A stretch of 37,500 bases of DNA from Cristatella mucedo (lineage: Eukaryota > Bryozoa > Phylactolaemata > Cristatellidae): NCBI GenBank assembly GCA_009760855.2, contig WPIO01000130.1, positions 200,001 to 237,500 on the forward strand, written 5' to 3'. The notes beneath the pieces are model-generated. The model did not search any database. It was given only the letters and a program-made list of their open reading frames with translations, and was not told the origin of the DNA. Of this stretch, positions 1 through 9,591 are shown in pieces. How positions within the stretch are numbered: the stretch's first letter is position 1; each line of letters starts with the position of its first letter. Both the position numbers and the translations under genes were made by a program.

Positions 1-77
1 TACATCCAACTCATAGACTACACTAGACGTTAGTCTTTCTTTCTTGTGCTATGTAGTCCATGAAAAAAGGTAAGGGT

Positions 78-250
78 TAGCTGATTCTACAGTCTCATTT
101 CTATTGCAGTGGAAGAGCCCCAGTTTCTATCACTAAGCTACAAGTGGGCAATAAAGGATTGCCTGCTGCAGGAATCGAACACACAATCTGGGTGGTAAAG
201 TTCGGGCACGGTACCCCTAGGCTGAGACCCGGGGGTATCTTAATGCTCTT
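78..250 (-). repeat. tRNA-derived SINE-A copy
   Basis: Read on the minus strand, this has a tRNA-like head followed by a polymerase III B-box-like TGTTCGATTCC. After that comes a body that aligns with the copies at 3519, 7150, 25966 and 32405: a 'gca(g/t)gggc(g/a)atcctttatygcc' core and an end resembling 'agactgtagaatcagct'. It is diverged. The boundaries are approximate because no clean target-site duplication was found. Confidence 0.6.
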
Positions 251-554
251 GGGGTTTGCAAGTCGGCCTCGTTTTTCAGTTGTAAATGAACACGTTTGTT
301 TTGAAGGCCATTTTACCGTTGGAAAAGGCAATACTTTTAAACGTAAGCAGATGCAACCCCAACCTAGCTACGAGGCACGGCTAGAAGTTTTCTTGTCGAC
401 CAAATAGAGCACAACATAAATCCACTTGTGAAGTTAGGTGTACCGAGTGGAACTCTCGTGATTGAATCGGCCGTCAAGACTTCTCCTACGACCTTACCTG
501 AAACTGAGGTTCTGTTCATGCTACCGCGGCATGCTATTTAACACTTGCACGTGT
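251..554. other. no gene seen
   Basis: Unique-looking sequence between two SINE copies. Short open frames on both strands show no domain, splice pattern or codon structure that I can recognise. Confidence 0.5.
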
Positions 555-700
555 ATAATAATATAATTCATTTGTATAGCACCCCAAGAAAACTAAATCT
601 CTATTCAGGCGTTTTACATATGCCTCAGGGCTCGTACCCCTGACCTCGGCCAGACCTTGGTCGGGGCGAGCACCTTAACCGCTGGACTAGCCCAGCTCGG
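555..700 (-). repeat. tRNA-derived SINE-B copy
   Basis: On the minus strand the head contains an A-box-like TAGTCCAGCGG and a B-box-like GGTACGAGCCC. A body (tgaatagagattt...) follows, ending in a tail 'gctatacaaatgaattata'. Three further copies lie at 2708-2894, 10071-10206 and 35709-35833. The tail resembles the 3' end of the local LINE family, which suggests LINE-dependent retroposition. Confidence 0.65.
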
Positions 701-1228
701 CGTGTGCAGGTATTGGCATGTTCAGTGAGCTACCAAGCTGGAATGAGGCAGCACACTCTCGACCCTCAGCAGGGTGATGCCTACTGCTCATAGCAAGTGG
801 ATGGGCTCCTTTCTGGCAGATGGTAATGCCATCTATAAGGTGACCTCTGTGTCTCTACACTAATACTCGGTTGCGGTATGATAGAGGCACATCTGCAGTG
901 CAGCGACTTGCAACACAGTTGCTGGTAGAACAGCAATCACTGAGGCCATGTACAGGTGACTGCAGATAATGGAAAAAATGCTGTGCCCCGAGATCATACG
1001 AAAGGCTAAGCTGACTAGTTGACACGGAAAGACAAGCTCCGTGCAACAAGAGTCAAGTGCAGGTGATAGGAGGAAAATGTTTCGATTTCCTACCACGCTG
1101 GAGCAAGAAAAAAACGAAAAGAAGGAAAAGTCAGTACGGTCGTGTAGGCTGCAAACGGGTGCCGCCCGATCACAGCTTAGTGACCAAGCGACCGCATTAG
1201 GAGACAGTAATCACGTGGCTTGCTGTGT
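701..1228. other. no gene seen
   Basis: No conserved coding frame, RNA gene or repeat with a second copy in the window was recognised here. Confidence 0.45.
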
Positions 1229-1346
1229 CCTGTACGCCAACTGTACTTTTCCTGTACGCCAACTGTACTTTTCCTGTACGCCAACTGTACTTTTCCTGTA
1301 CGCCAACTGTACTTTTCCTGTACGCCAACTGTACTTTTCCTGTACG
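1229..1346. repeat. 22-bp minisatellite, 5.4 copies
   Basis: Five consecutive identical copies of a 22-bp unit (cctgtacgccaactgtactt plus tt), followed by an 8-bp partial copy. Each unit carries two GTAC tetramers 11 bp apart. The unit length is not a multiple of three, so a frame crossing the array cycles through all three phases of the unit, and none contains a stop on the plus strand. The short open frames spanning it are therefore expected by composition and are not called as genes. Confidence 0.95.
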
Positions 1347-2230
1347 GATCCTATTGAAAATGAGCACCCATCCTATTTGACTCGTTTCTATGAAGACATC
1401 GAGTGAGCCCGGACAGCGGCACTCGCTCATATTGGCATGTGAATGGACTTGAGAGCGAAGCCTGCGGCCAGAGGACAAAAGTTTCAGCTTCTTGCTGCGC
1501 TCGTGAGTTTCGGCGGCTGTTTGATTATTCTGATCCTTTTTGGTTTCTTGTACTCATGAGTTTCATTCCTCCACCCCAACAGACGCTCGCAGCATGCGGC
1601 TCCAAAAATATACATACAAATAGTCATACAGTAATACAAGCAGCAGCAGAAAGCGCCCTGATTCTTCGCTTATCGCAACAGCAGAAATCGTGAGCATTCG
1701 ATGCACAAGGATGTGGAACTAGGGTTGGGTCAGTGTACCTGTGTGCACCAATCCTGGGTCCTTGAGCCCTCTCTTGTGGGTTGTGTGTTTTTACCTGAGC
1801 ATTCTTTTCCTGCACTGGCAAATCGGTCATCGCTGGCTGCTAAGCCACTTAATATCCCATTGGACCTTCCCGGTACAAGAGTTTGAGCAAGTAGTCTCCT
1901 ATGAAGCAGCCGTCTGTCGTACGTCATTGTCACAGGAAACAAAGAAACCCCTCCATCGGCCTGCGAACCATTGACTGCTATGCAATAAATTAATCTGCGA
2001 TGTAGGCGCATGCTCCTACAACTAAGCAATCGCATTTCCCTGCCACTGTTAACTCAGAGAGTAGCGAACGACCTCTTTCAGTGATGAACGGGACCGCTTC
2101 TGCACCAAGGAAGACTTTGACGGATGCGAGCGAGAATTCCAGACCAACGCAATGGCACTGGTGGAACACGAAGCGAGCAGCCGCTTTAACGCCTGGTGCG
2201 CTGTGCTGCAGGTAAGCTGGAGTGGCTTGC
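1347..2230. other. no gene seen
   Basis: Mixed-composition sequence. Short open frames overlap on both strands without recognisable protein similarity. Confidence 0.45.
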
Positions 2231-2470
2231 AAGTAGCCCCGATGCGACGGCAGTGGCCCCGAGGCGGCGGCAGTGGCCCCGAGGCGGCGGCAGTGGCCCC
2301 GAGGCGGCGGCAGTGGCCCCGAGGCGGCGGCAGTGGCCCCGAGGCGGCGGCAGTGGCCCCGAGGCGGCGGCAGTGGCCCCGAGGCGGCGGCAGTGGCCCC
2401 GAGGCGGCGGCAGTGGCCCCGAGGCGGCGGCAGTGGCCCCGAGGCGGCGGCAGTGGCCCCGAGGCGGCGG
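2231..2470. repeat. 20-bp GC-rich minisatellite, about 12 copies
   Basis: Eleven perfect 20-bp units (cagtggccccgaggcggcgg) run from 2251 to 2470, preceded by one diverged unit at 2231-2250. The array is very GC-rich and carries G-runs on the minus strand and C-runs on the plus strand. Three unit phases make a 60-bp coding super-period, so long artificial frames rich in Arg/Gly/Pro/Ala appear in several frames on both strands. No gene context supports any of them. Perfect homogeneity suggests recent expansion or an assembly-sensitive locus. Confidence 0.97.
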
Positions 2471-2707
2471 CAGAGGTGGCTGCTGCTCGTGCTGGATTGT
2501 GGCTGGCTGGCATAGGTCTACTGTGCCACCACTGGTCCGTGCTTTGCACCAGCTTAGACGTACTTGCTTAGGTCTCGAGAAACGTTAGCATAAAAGCAGT
2601 TTGCTGCGACTGGAGCTTGATGGTCAGCCGTACACCACACGCGAGCTTGACTGGTGGCCCACAGCCAGCAGGAGATTGTCAATTGTATTGTTCTTGGTCG
2701 GATGTGA
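2471..2707. other. no gene seen
   Basis: Flank of the GC-rich minisatellite; nothing recognised. Confidence 0.4.
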
Positions 2708-2894
2708 TATAATTCATTTTGCATAACGTTCTAAGAGAACTTACCTCTCTATTTATTATTCTCTGTTCTGAGAATCTCTATTCAGGGGCTTCAGATATGC
2801 TACGGGTCTTGAGCACACCACGTCTGTCATCAAATACATTAGCCTTTACCTGGTCGGGGCAAGCACCTTAGCCACTGTGCCAAACCAACTCCGC
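2708..2894 (-). repeat. SINE-B copy, with internal insertion
   Basis: The tail (atataattcatttt...) and the tRNA-like head (RC of 'ctggtcggggcaagcacctt') match the other SINE-B copies. This copy is longer because of extra AT-rich sequence near 2745-2775 and extra bases near 2820-2850. It is diverged and its ends are approximate. Confidence 0.55.
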
Positions 2895-3518
2895 AAGCAA
2901 GATGTGTGTGTTGACAGAGGCATTAGGTGCACCCAGCTGAGCTAACCGTCAGCCTCTGCTGTCACAAACAGTGGACAGTGCTTACGGTGACACGAGGCAG
3001 TGAGCAGCTGACGAGATTTGCAGCCACTGCTGCTGACTCTAAGCTTCTCATCTCGGAAAAATGGCTGGCTGCAGCTGCCAAAGGCCTTGAGCTTAGCTCC
3101 ACGTGTGCACTGTTATCTGAGCACCTGCTCACGACTTGAATAGCCCATTGGGATCGCAGCCCTCCTCTCTGTCTCAGTCCGTGGTGATGAGGCCAGGCAT
3201 TAGCCTTGCTTTCCAGCTCGGGATCCAGAGATTTGCATTAAGTAATAGATGGTGGGGTGTTTCCTAGGTCACATGAGTGTGTAGGTCTTACTTCTGAAAC
3301 TGATTCAGCATCAGGTGAACTGGTACTTGCAGTACTAGTCGTATCGTTTGTTTGCATGCCGAATCCCGTGATCTTGAATCCGCCCCCAGCAACTGTACCT
3401 AAGCAGTCAGTAAAACAAAGGAAATAAGAATGAGAATGTATAAGTCTAGACGTAGAGGTAAATACTTCACTAGTTTGTTGGCAGTGATCGGGCATCTGGC
3501 CCTTACTTTGCCTCATTG
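2895..3518. other. no gene seen
   Basis: No supported coding region or repeat. Frames at 2927-3139 (plus) and 3238-3537 (minus) lack recognisable features. Confidence 0.45.
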
Positions 3519-3690
3519 GTGAGCCGTGATGGCACACTAGGTAAGGCGGTTGCTTTCACGACCTTGATCCCGAGTTCATGGGTTCGATTCCTGCGGTGGG
3601 CGATTCTTTATCGCCACTGCAAGCGGTGGTGATAGCCATAAAGGCTCTTCTGTCGCTATACAAAACGAGGCTGTTTATTCAGCTTGGATT
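3519..3690 (+). repeat. tRNA-derived SINE-A, best copy
   Basis: The plus-strand copy has a tRNA-like head (ggcacactaggtaaggcggt) and an exact B-box GGTTCGATTCC at 3581-3591. The body is 'gcggtgggcgattctttatc', followed by 'ggtggtgatagccataaagg' and the tail 'ctcttctgtcgctatacaaa'. It aligns over about 160 bp with the copy at 25966 and over its 3' 120 bp with the copy at 7150. Box B after a tRNA-like 5' region is the hallmark of a tRNA-derived SINE. Confidence 0.8.
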
Positions 3691-3925
3691 TATTAATTTT
3701 ATTGTCACGCCTGCTAACGTGGTGCCTTCTCCGGATTTCTGGAGGCCGATTGTTCGTAAGTAGCAACTATGACTCAGCTGTATCACGCATGATTTCCTTT
3801 CAAGTTCTTAGCAATCAATGTATAATAGTGCTTTCTACACCCTACAGCTCGGCATGGATTTGCTATCGCCTCAGAGAAACTGGGTGAGGACATTGTGCCT
3901 CAGGCTCCAATTCCTCATTCGTAAG
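3691..3925. other. no gene seen
   Basis: Short AT-rich stretch between a SINE and the pyrimidine block. Confidence 0.4.
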
Positions 3926-4360
3926 CTACACATTTTTCTTATCTCTCTTTTTCTCTATCTCTTTTTCTGTTCTTTTCGCACTCCTTTGCCTTTCTTTCTC
4001 CTTTCTATCTCCCTCTGCTCTCTCTCTCTCTCGTGTGTTCTCTCTTTTTTCTGTTGCTCTCACTCGTTCTATTTACTCGTTCACCTTCTCTTTCTCTTTC
4101 TCTATTCATCTATTTCCCTGTTATCCTTTCCACTTTTGTATCTGTATGAGTGTTTGTCTCGTTGTGTCAGTCTCCTTATCTTTCGCAGTATTCCCAGGTC
4201 GCGTTTACTCTCTTATTTCTCTTTCTCGCACTCTCTGTCTAACCCTCTCTTTCTCTGTATCGGCATGTCTGTGCATCTCTCTTGCTCTCTCGTTGCTCCA
4301 TGGCTGTCTGTGTTTGCCTCTTTCTCTTACTTTCTATCTCTCTCACTCTTATTCGGTCAC
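3926..4360. repeat. pyrimidine-rich degenerate (TCT)/(CT) block
   Basis: About 430 bp in which the plus strand is overwhelmingly C and T, with imperfect CT, TTTC and TCTG runs. It looks like an old, decayed microsatellite. The 261-codon open frame across it translates to Ser/Leu/Phe-rich low complexity and is an artefact of the composition. Confidence 0.8.
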
Positions 4361-4368
4361 AGTTTCAT

Positions 4369-4445
4369 TTACAGCATCTGTAAAGTGCCTAGAAAAAGAT
4401 GCAGTTCTCTGACGGTGCTACGCCAATATATTATTCTTATTATAG
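4369..4445 (+). mobile_element. solitary LINE 3' tail (CR1/L2-like)
   Basis: 'taaagtgcctagaaaaagat', then an inverted CTCTGA-type stem side and 'gtgcta...aatatattattcttattat', match the 3' ends of the LINE copies at 29507 and 26232. Only the terminal part is present, as expected for an extreme 5' truncation. Confidence 0.6.
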
Positions 4446-4527
4446 TTACTCCAAAAGCGCAGAGGCCTGTGTGCTCAGCAGTTCCCTTGCTAATGCATAC
4501 CACATGCTTGTGCATAAAAAAAAAAAT

Positions 4528-4597
4528 TGTGCATGCATCCTGGACATGCCGAAGGCGAAATATCACTAACGCATTTGCAAAAGTTACCAGTGCCTTA
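4528..4597 (+). repeat. dispersed repeat, copy 1 of 2
   Basis: This segment (cctggacatgccgaaggcga and the following bases) recurs at 5237-5305 with scattered substitutions. The repeat family is not recognised. Confidence 0.5.
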
Positions 4598-7149
4598 ATC
4601 TGACATCGGCGTTTGATCTGTTTGAACTGTCCTCGTCTCATGGTTCAGCCGTCATTCGTTTCACTTGGCCTTTTAATTAAAACCTTTGTTAGTGGCCAGT
4701 ATCTGTTGCTCGCCAAATCTGCATCGGGGGCACTTCGATATATAAGCGTATCGAATTTTAGTCCCATGAATCATGTCTCAAGACAGTGTTGCGTGCCTGC
4801 CGCCAGGACGGTTACATAAAGCTGAGTTCGAGCATTTCGGCGACCTTGACCGAAGTCGTCAACCGTGGATGCAGCCACCGAGGTAAGTCCGATACTGAGC
4901 AGCTCGAGCAAGTGGAATTCAAATGCTGCTATAGCTATAGGGGTGGTGCTTCGGGAAGGGAGGGGTTAGTGTGATTAAGCTACGCAGCTCAGAACTTTGC
5001 TACTGAGTCATGCACTGCCAGCCCATAGCAACCCCGGGGTGCAGGATAACTGTTTTTTTGTGATTCATTGAAAACAACGAGCCAGCTGGAGCGACAGATG
5101 TGGTAATCCAGCAGTGATGAAATACAGCTAACGAGCACCATCTGGGTTCAATAAAAAAAATTGCAGTTTTGCTTTTGCTTTCTCATATATTGGTTAACTG
5201 GGCTAATGCTGATCCCGAAGAACTATGAATACGTATGAACATATCCTGGATATGCCGAAGGTGACATATCGTAAATGCATATTCGAAAGTTGCTAGCTAT
5301 TGCTGTTCACAACGACCATGCTATCGGACATTTGGTTTGACCAGCCGTTTTCTCGGGAGACATTGGTTAATTTGTAGCTATATGGGCTGCGTTCGTGGTG
5401 TGTTGGGCCATCTTAGGTTCGGTCGAATGCGTATACGTTTGTGCTGTATATAGATGAGCTTCGTCCAAAAACCAAGCATCGCCCCCCATAATTGGTGCAT
5501 TCGTGCTAATTTGTAAACCTGAAGGTAAAAGGCCTTCTACACCGTATTGTAGCTAGGGAAAACTACTCTGCTAGAAAGCCGTGCAAAGTTCCACGGTGTT
5601 GCTGAAGCGATGATGAAAACATCAGATATTTCGAGGAAATTTCAATGATTCGGGATGTTTTGAAGATTACTAATCAGCGCTGATTCATGATTTTGCCATT
5701 CAGAAAAAATCAAAAAAGTACTGTAATCTTTGCTCATGTGTACACTCTCTTCTCGTTCGGACTATGGAGCATGGGAGCAGGAAATGAAGCCTTAGTGAAT
5801 AGCTTCAAAGCTAGTTGGACAACCTGACTTGCAGCCACTGGACAACTTTGCAGATGGCAATTTAACTCGAGTAAATGATGCTATTAGCAAAGCATAGTGT
5901 TTTCTTACGGCACCAGCGTCTGCTGACTTCATCTTATGGTATTCATCTGTTCATAAATACGGCCACTCAAGGAAGGCTAAAAGTTTTCGACTGCCCTTGT
6001 TGTTAGCAAATTACGGTTAGGGTTATATTATGAGTTCCATGACTTACCTCAAAACCTCGAAGACGGTGAGAGATGAGAATCATTGTGATAATACTCTTTT
6101 GTTTAGTAACTGACTGAAAAATTCAGCCATTTTCAGCACCCTAGACGTAGTGAGTGGCAGACTGCCTCCCTTTCAACCTCTTTGATAGGGTTATCGAACG
6201 TCGTAGCTATCTAGCAAGCCTTTTCAACTTTCTTATTAGTGGTGCCTCTGGAATCTCAAAACATGGGCTCACGATCTACTAATCCCGATACACTTCTATC
6301 CAACACGGTAGCAGAGCCTCTGTGGTACGATTAGGCCTGTATAGCACGATGTGCAGCAAAACTAAGAGAAACAAATTGTCTGCTACACTTGAAGCTAGCA
6401 ATATAAAAACACATCAGTAAGCTAAAATTTAAATGAGCTTCCTCATTTGGCTACTACGAATAATTTAAAAATCCATTCGAGTAGCTCTCTTAGAGGTATC
6501 TTAAATCTCTGTCTGGACACGTGGAAAGGAAGCATATCAACTGCCAGCGAAGGAAGATATAGGAAAGTAAGGTTTCTATTAAAACGGAAGATTAAATATG
6601 GAATAATTAACCATAGATGTCGTTTGGATTAATGATCGCCACGGTGGTTTTGTGGCTGTACACAGTATTTGTATTAGTATGTGGGGGTTGTATGCATGTA
6701 CAGTATATGCCTCTATGCTGACTGTTCATTGTAGATTAGGACTGCTTTAAGCGGTCGGTCTGTACACGTAAAAAATTTGTAAATGTGTATGTTTTCATTA
6801 GGAGATGTATAGAGCCATCGGGGGGGGCTATCGGGTTTGCGCTTTATTTAATTTGGCAGCACTCAAATTCTGTGCTGCTCTCGAGATTAGCAAAATGGCT
6901 GCGTTCAAAATTTTCTGACGAATAGAAGCTTGAGATAGCTGCAAGATGCATAGATTTTTGGCAATTGAATGCATTTTTGCATATGCAAATGTAAAAGGTA
7001 AGCATGACAGCACCATATCCTGAATCATGTTAAACGGCTTCCCCAAATCTGTGCAGCGTTTGGAATACTATAGTTGAGAAGTTTTTAAAACCTAAACCTA
7101 CTCATGGATTTTTCAGTCGAATTCGGTGTAGAAGTAACCCGCGAGAAGG
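4598..7149. other. 2.5-kb stretch without a gene
   Basis: AT-rich sequence. Apart from the short dispersed repeat at 5237 I see no coding region, RNA gene, microsatellite or recognisable transposon. The frames at 4613, 4786 and 6447 (plus) and 6828 (minus) are short and featureless. Confidence 0.5.
5237..5305 (+). repeat. dispersed repeat, copy 2 of 2
   Basis: Diverged second copy of the 4528-4597 segment (cctggatatgccgaaggtga...). Both copies are in the same orientation, about 710 bp apart. Confidence 0.5.
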
Positions 7150-7290
7150 AATGCTAGACGGCCAGCAGATGCACATTGGTGGGTTCGAATCCTGCGGTGG
7201 GCGATCCTTGATTGCTGCTGCAACGGTGGAGATAGCCGTAAAGGCTCTTCTGTCGCTATACAAAAGAGGCTGTTGAATCAGCTAGTATTT
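7150..7290 (+). repeat. SINE-A copy, 5'-degraded
   Basis: It contains B-box GGTTCGAATCC, 'gcggtgggcgatccttgatt', 'gatagccgtaaaggctcttc' and 'tgtcgctatacaaaagaggc', and ends in 'gctgttgaatcagct'. The tRNA A-box part is not recognisable. Confidence 0.75.
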
Positions 7291-7814
7291 TTTAATAAGC
7301 TTGCTCGTGATGTTGCCTGTAGTACCCTGAGGAAACTGCTTCAAATTTCTAGTCACTCGATAAATTGTATTCCACTCTGCTAGCCGGCCGTGAGATGATC
7401 AGTATTTAGAGACACTTTTCGGGCTGTAAAAAAATCGATCAGCAACGAAACTGAAACGAATACGCATCAAGACTTAGCAGTCAAAAAAAATTCCCTGCAG
7501 CTAGGAAAATTGCTGTAGGATCCCATGCATCTTTTTAGGCTCCAACGTCCGGCTTACCGTCCACGTGACCGTCTCAGTCGCAGAGGCTTTCATCTTAATT
7601 GCTGAAAGCCTTTCATCTCAATTGAGAGGAAAGCCTCAGTCGCCACCGATGCTTTCGTCTCAGATTTCAAACTGTCGCAGATTGCCTAGGCTAGCAAACA
7701 GGTTTTTGCCTTCATCGTTTCCTAGGACCGCCTTTTCACGGTAACTGCAACGTCAAGCATGCTGCAACTGCTTCCGAGCACGGTAGGCAGTCTCAGCAGA
7801 CGACATTGCTCAAG

Positions 7815-8027
7815 ATGGCTGAGAGCTGTCTCAAACAGCAGCAACAACCGAGGCTCGATGGCTCATTGGACACACTGCTTCGGCAGCTAGAGCGGCTAAC
7901 ACGTGACATGCAGCACCTGTACAACCGACTGCCACAGGATGTGGAGTATGAGGATGGTGTCGATGACAGCGAAGACGTTGACTGGCAAAACGAGAGCGAT
8001 GCCAGAGACGACAGCTTCTCTCTGTAA
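7815..8027 (+). CDS. unrecognised small open frame, possible gene or TE fragment
   Basis: The first ATG is at 7815, giving 70 codons to a TAA, but the frame is open back to about 7695, where a TAG closes it. The peptide has a Gln-rich stretch (QQQQPR) and a predicted helical segment of mixed charge (LLRQLERLTRDMQHLYNRL). It ends in a very acidic tail (EYEDGVDDSEDVDW, then SDARDDSF). Its non-repetitive composition looks more protein-like than most frames here. No family is recognised and no splice partners are visible. It could be a terminal exon or a fragment of a transposon protein; it could also be chance. Confidence 0.2.
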   Translation: MAESCLKQQQQPRLDGSLDTLLRQLERLTRDMQHLYNRLPQDVEYEDGVDDSEDVDWQNESDARDDSFSL

Positions 8028-8792
8028 GGGGTTTATGGAGGGGCTGACCGTGTCAACTATGTCTCACAAGGACTCGACGAACTGAGCGACAGGCGGTGTC
8101 GGTTCTGTCATCCTTGGAAAAGCATAGATTTGTGCCCAATAGCGACACGAATGTATGATTTAGCAATTCCTGTCAGAACTGCAAACTGCAATAGGATTTT
8201 CATTTTTGCTTTTTGAGTTAAAATATATATGTGAGTGAAACACGTCAATGCACTTAGACAGCTATGGTGGTCCTTTTTCTGTACCTTGTGCACGACCCAA
8301 CACACCGACTAGGCACGTGTGCGAAATACTTTAGCGTCCTGGTACACATTAGGTGAGATTAGCACGACAAGCCTCCTGGTGCACGCTGCTGGCACACTGA
8401 ATTTAGGTGCAAGCACGCTTTAGTGGTTGTCTACTGGAGATGGCTGATCTTTTTAATCGTTTTGGCTTGCCCGTGCAGGTGGTAAAGTTAAACGGTTAAA
8501 AAACCTTAATTGAAAAGCATCTTTCAAGAAGGTTTCCTTGTGGCCTATATCCTATACCAGACTTTGCCCTTGCTCAACTTTGCTGCTGCACACTTAGAAC
8601 CTTGCATTTTTCCGTAGCAGACTTGCCGAGTATTGGCTGCGTTTAGAGCATGCATGTGGGCGATTTAACCTGGTTGCCCTCGCAAGGGGTTTTTCGTGTC
8701 TTTTGCCATGTGCCAGCCGGAAAGGCCGTACGACCAGGACCGCACTGACAAAATTAGCAACTGTCGTCGATCTCAGTTCGCAGGAGACAGGA
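8028..8792. other. no gene seen
   Basis: Nothing recognised on either strand. Confidence 0.45.
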
Positions 8793-8850
8793 ATGCTCTC
8801 TCTCTCGCTCTCCTTGCGTGCGCGCTCTCTCTCTCTCTCTCCCTCTTTGC

Positions 8851-8934
<84 letters not shown>

Positions 8935-9010
8935 CCCTACTTCTGACCCCTATCTCTGTCTCCCTCTCTCTTGCCCCCTTACCTCTCTTTCTCTCAGCCT
9001 TTCTCTCTCG
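8793..9010. repeat. (CT)n microsatellite
   Basis: A pure CT run of about 75 bp (8857-8931) sits inside an imperfect CT-rich block. Long Ser-Leu and Arg-Glu frames on the two strands are artefacts of the dinucleotide. Confidence 0.97.
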
Positions 9011-9591
9011 TGCCATGAGGCTGAGGCAGTGTCCTATCACCATAGCAATCTCTGATCCTATAAGAATAGCAAGCTTTCACTTTAACCCAAGCTGATGCCA
9101 CAAATGCTCGCGTTATGATTAGCTCTTTGACTTGTTTGCATTGATGTATCGTCAGGTCTGTGGTGGCCTTCAAGCTATAGCTACTTCGTGTAGTTAACCC
9201 GAGTTTCTACCGAGCTTCAACGGGAAGTTGTTTTGATCACAGGCTTGCTTCGAGGAGAGGGCTGCGCTAACTCCAAACCCGCCACTATCCAAGGGTCAAG
9301 CTGGCCAAGCCTGCAGGCCATAAACTGTAGCAGCTGCCTGCCCTAAAAATCATCCCAATCCTGGGGCTTTTTTTCCCAGGGCCACTGAAAACATAATCCG
9401 AAAGTCTACGCCATGTCTAGCTTTATGCCACTGAAGATTTCAGACTCAATTAGTGGTGCAGGAGGAAATGCTGAAGCAGCCAGTGGCCCACTTGCACGGC
9501 TTGAAGTTTGAAGATGGGTTATCTTAGAAAGGCCACGTAACGTTGACAAGGGTCTTGCCAGTGAACCTGACACGGCAAGTGCATCTTGTCA
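9011..9591. other. no gene seen
   Basis: No repeat partner within the window and no coding signal recognised. Confidence 0.45.

Noticed and set aside
2049-2588. Long R/G/P/A-repeat frames across the 20-bp minisatellite
   Set aside because: Open in several frames on both strands simply because the unit lacks stops; no splice or start context.
3560-3610. Functional tRNA gene at the B-box of SINE-A
   Set aside because: Only the head resembles a tRNA; no plausible acceptor stem pairing or anticodon arm, and the sequence recurs with a common non-tRNA body and tail.
3818-4603. 261-codon plus-strand frame rich in Ser/Leu/Phe, resembling a membrane protein
   Set aside because: It coincides with the pyrimidine-rich block; hydrophobicity follows from T- and C-rich codons, not from selection.
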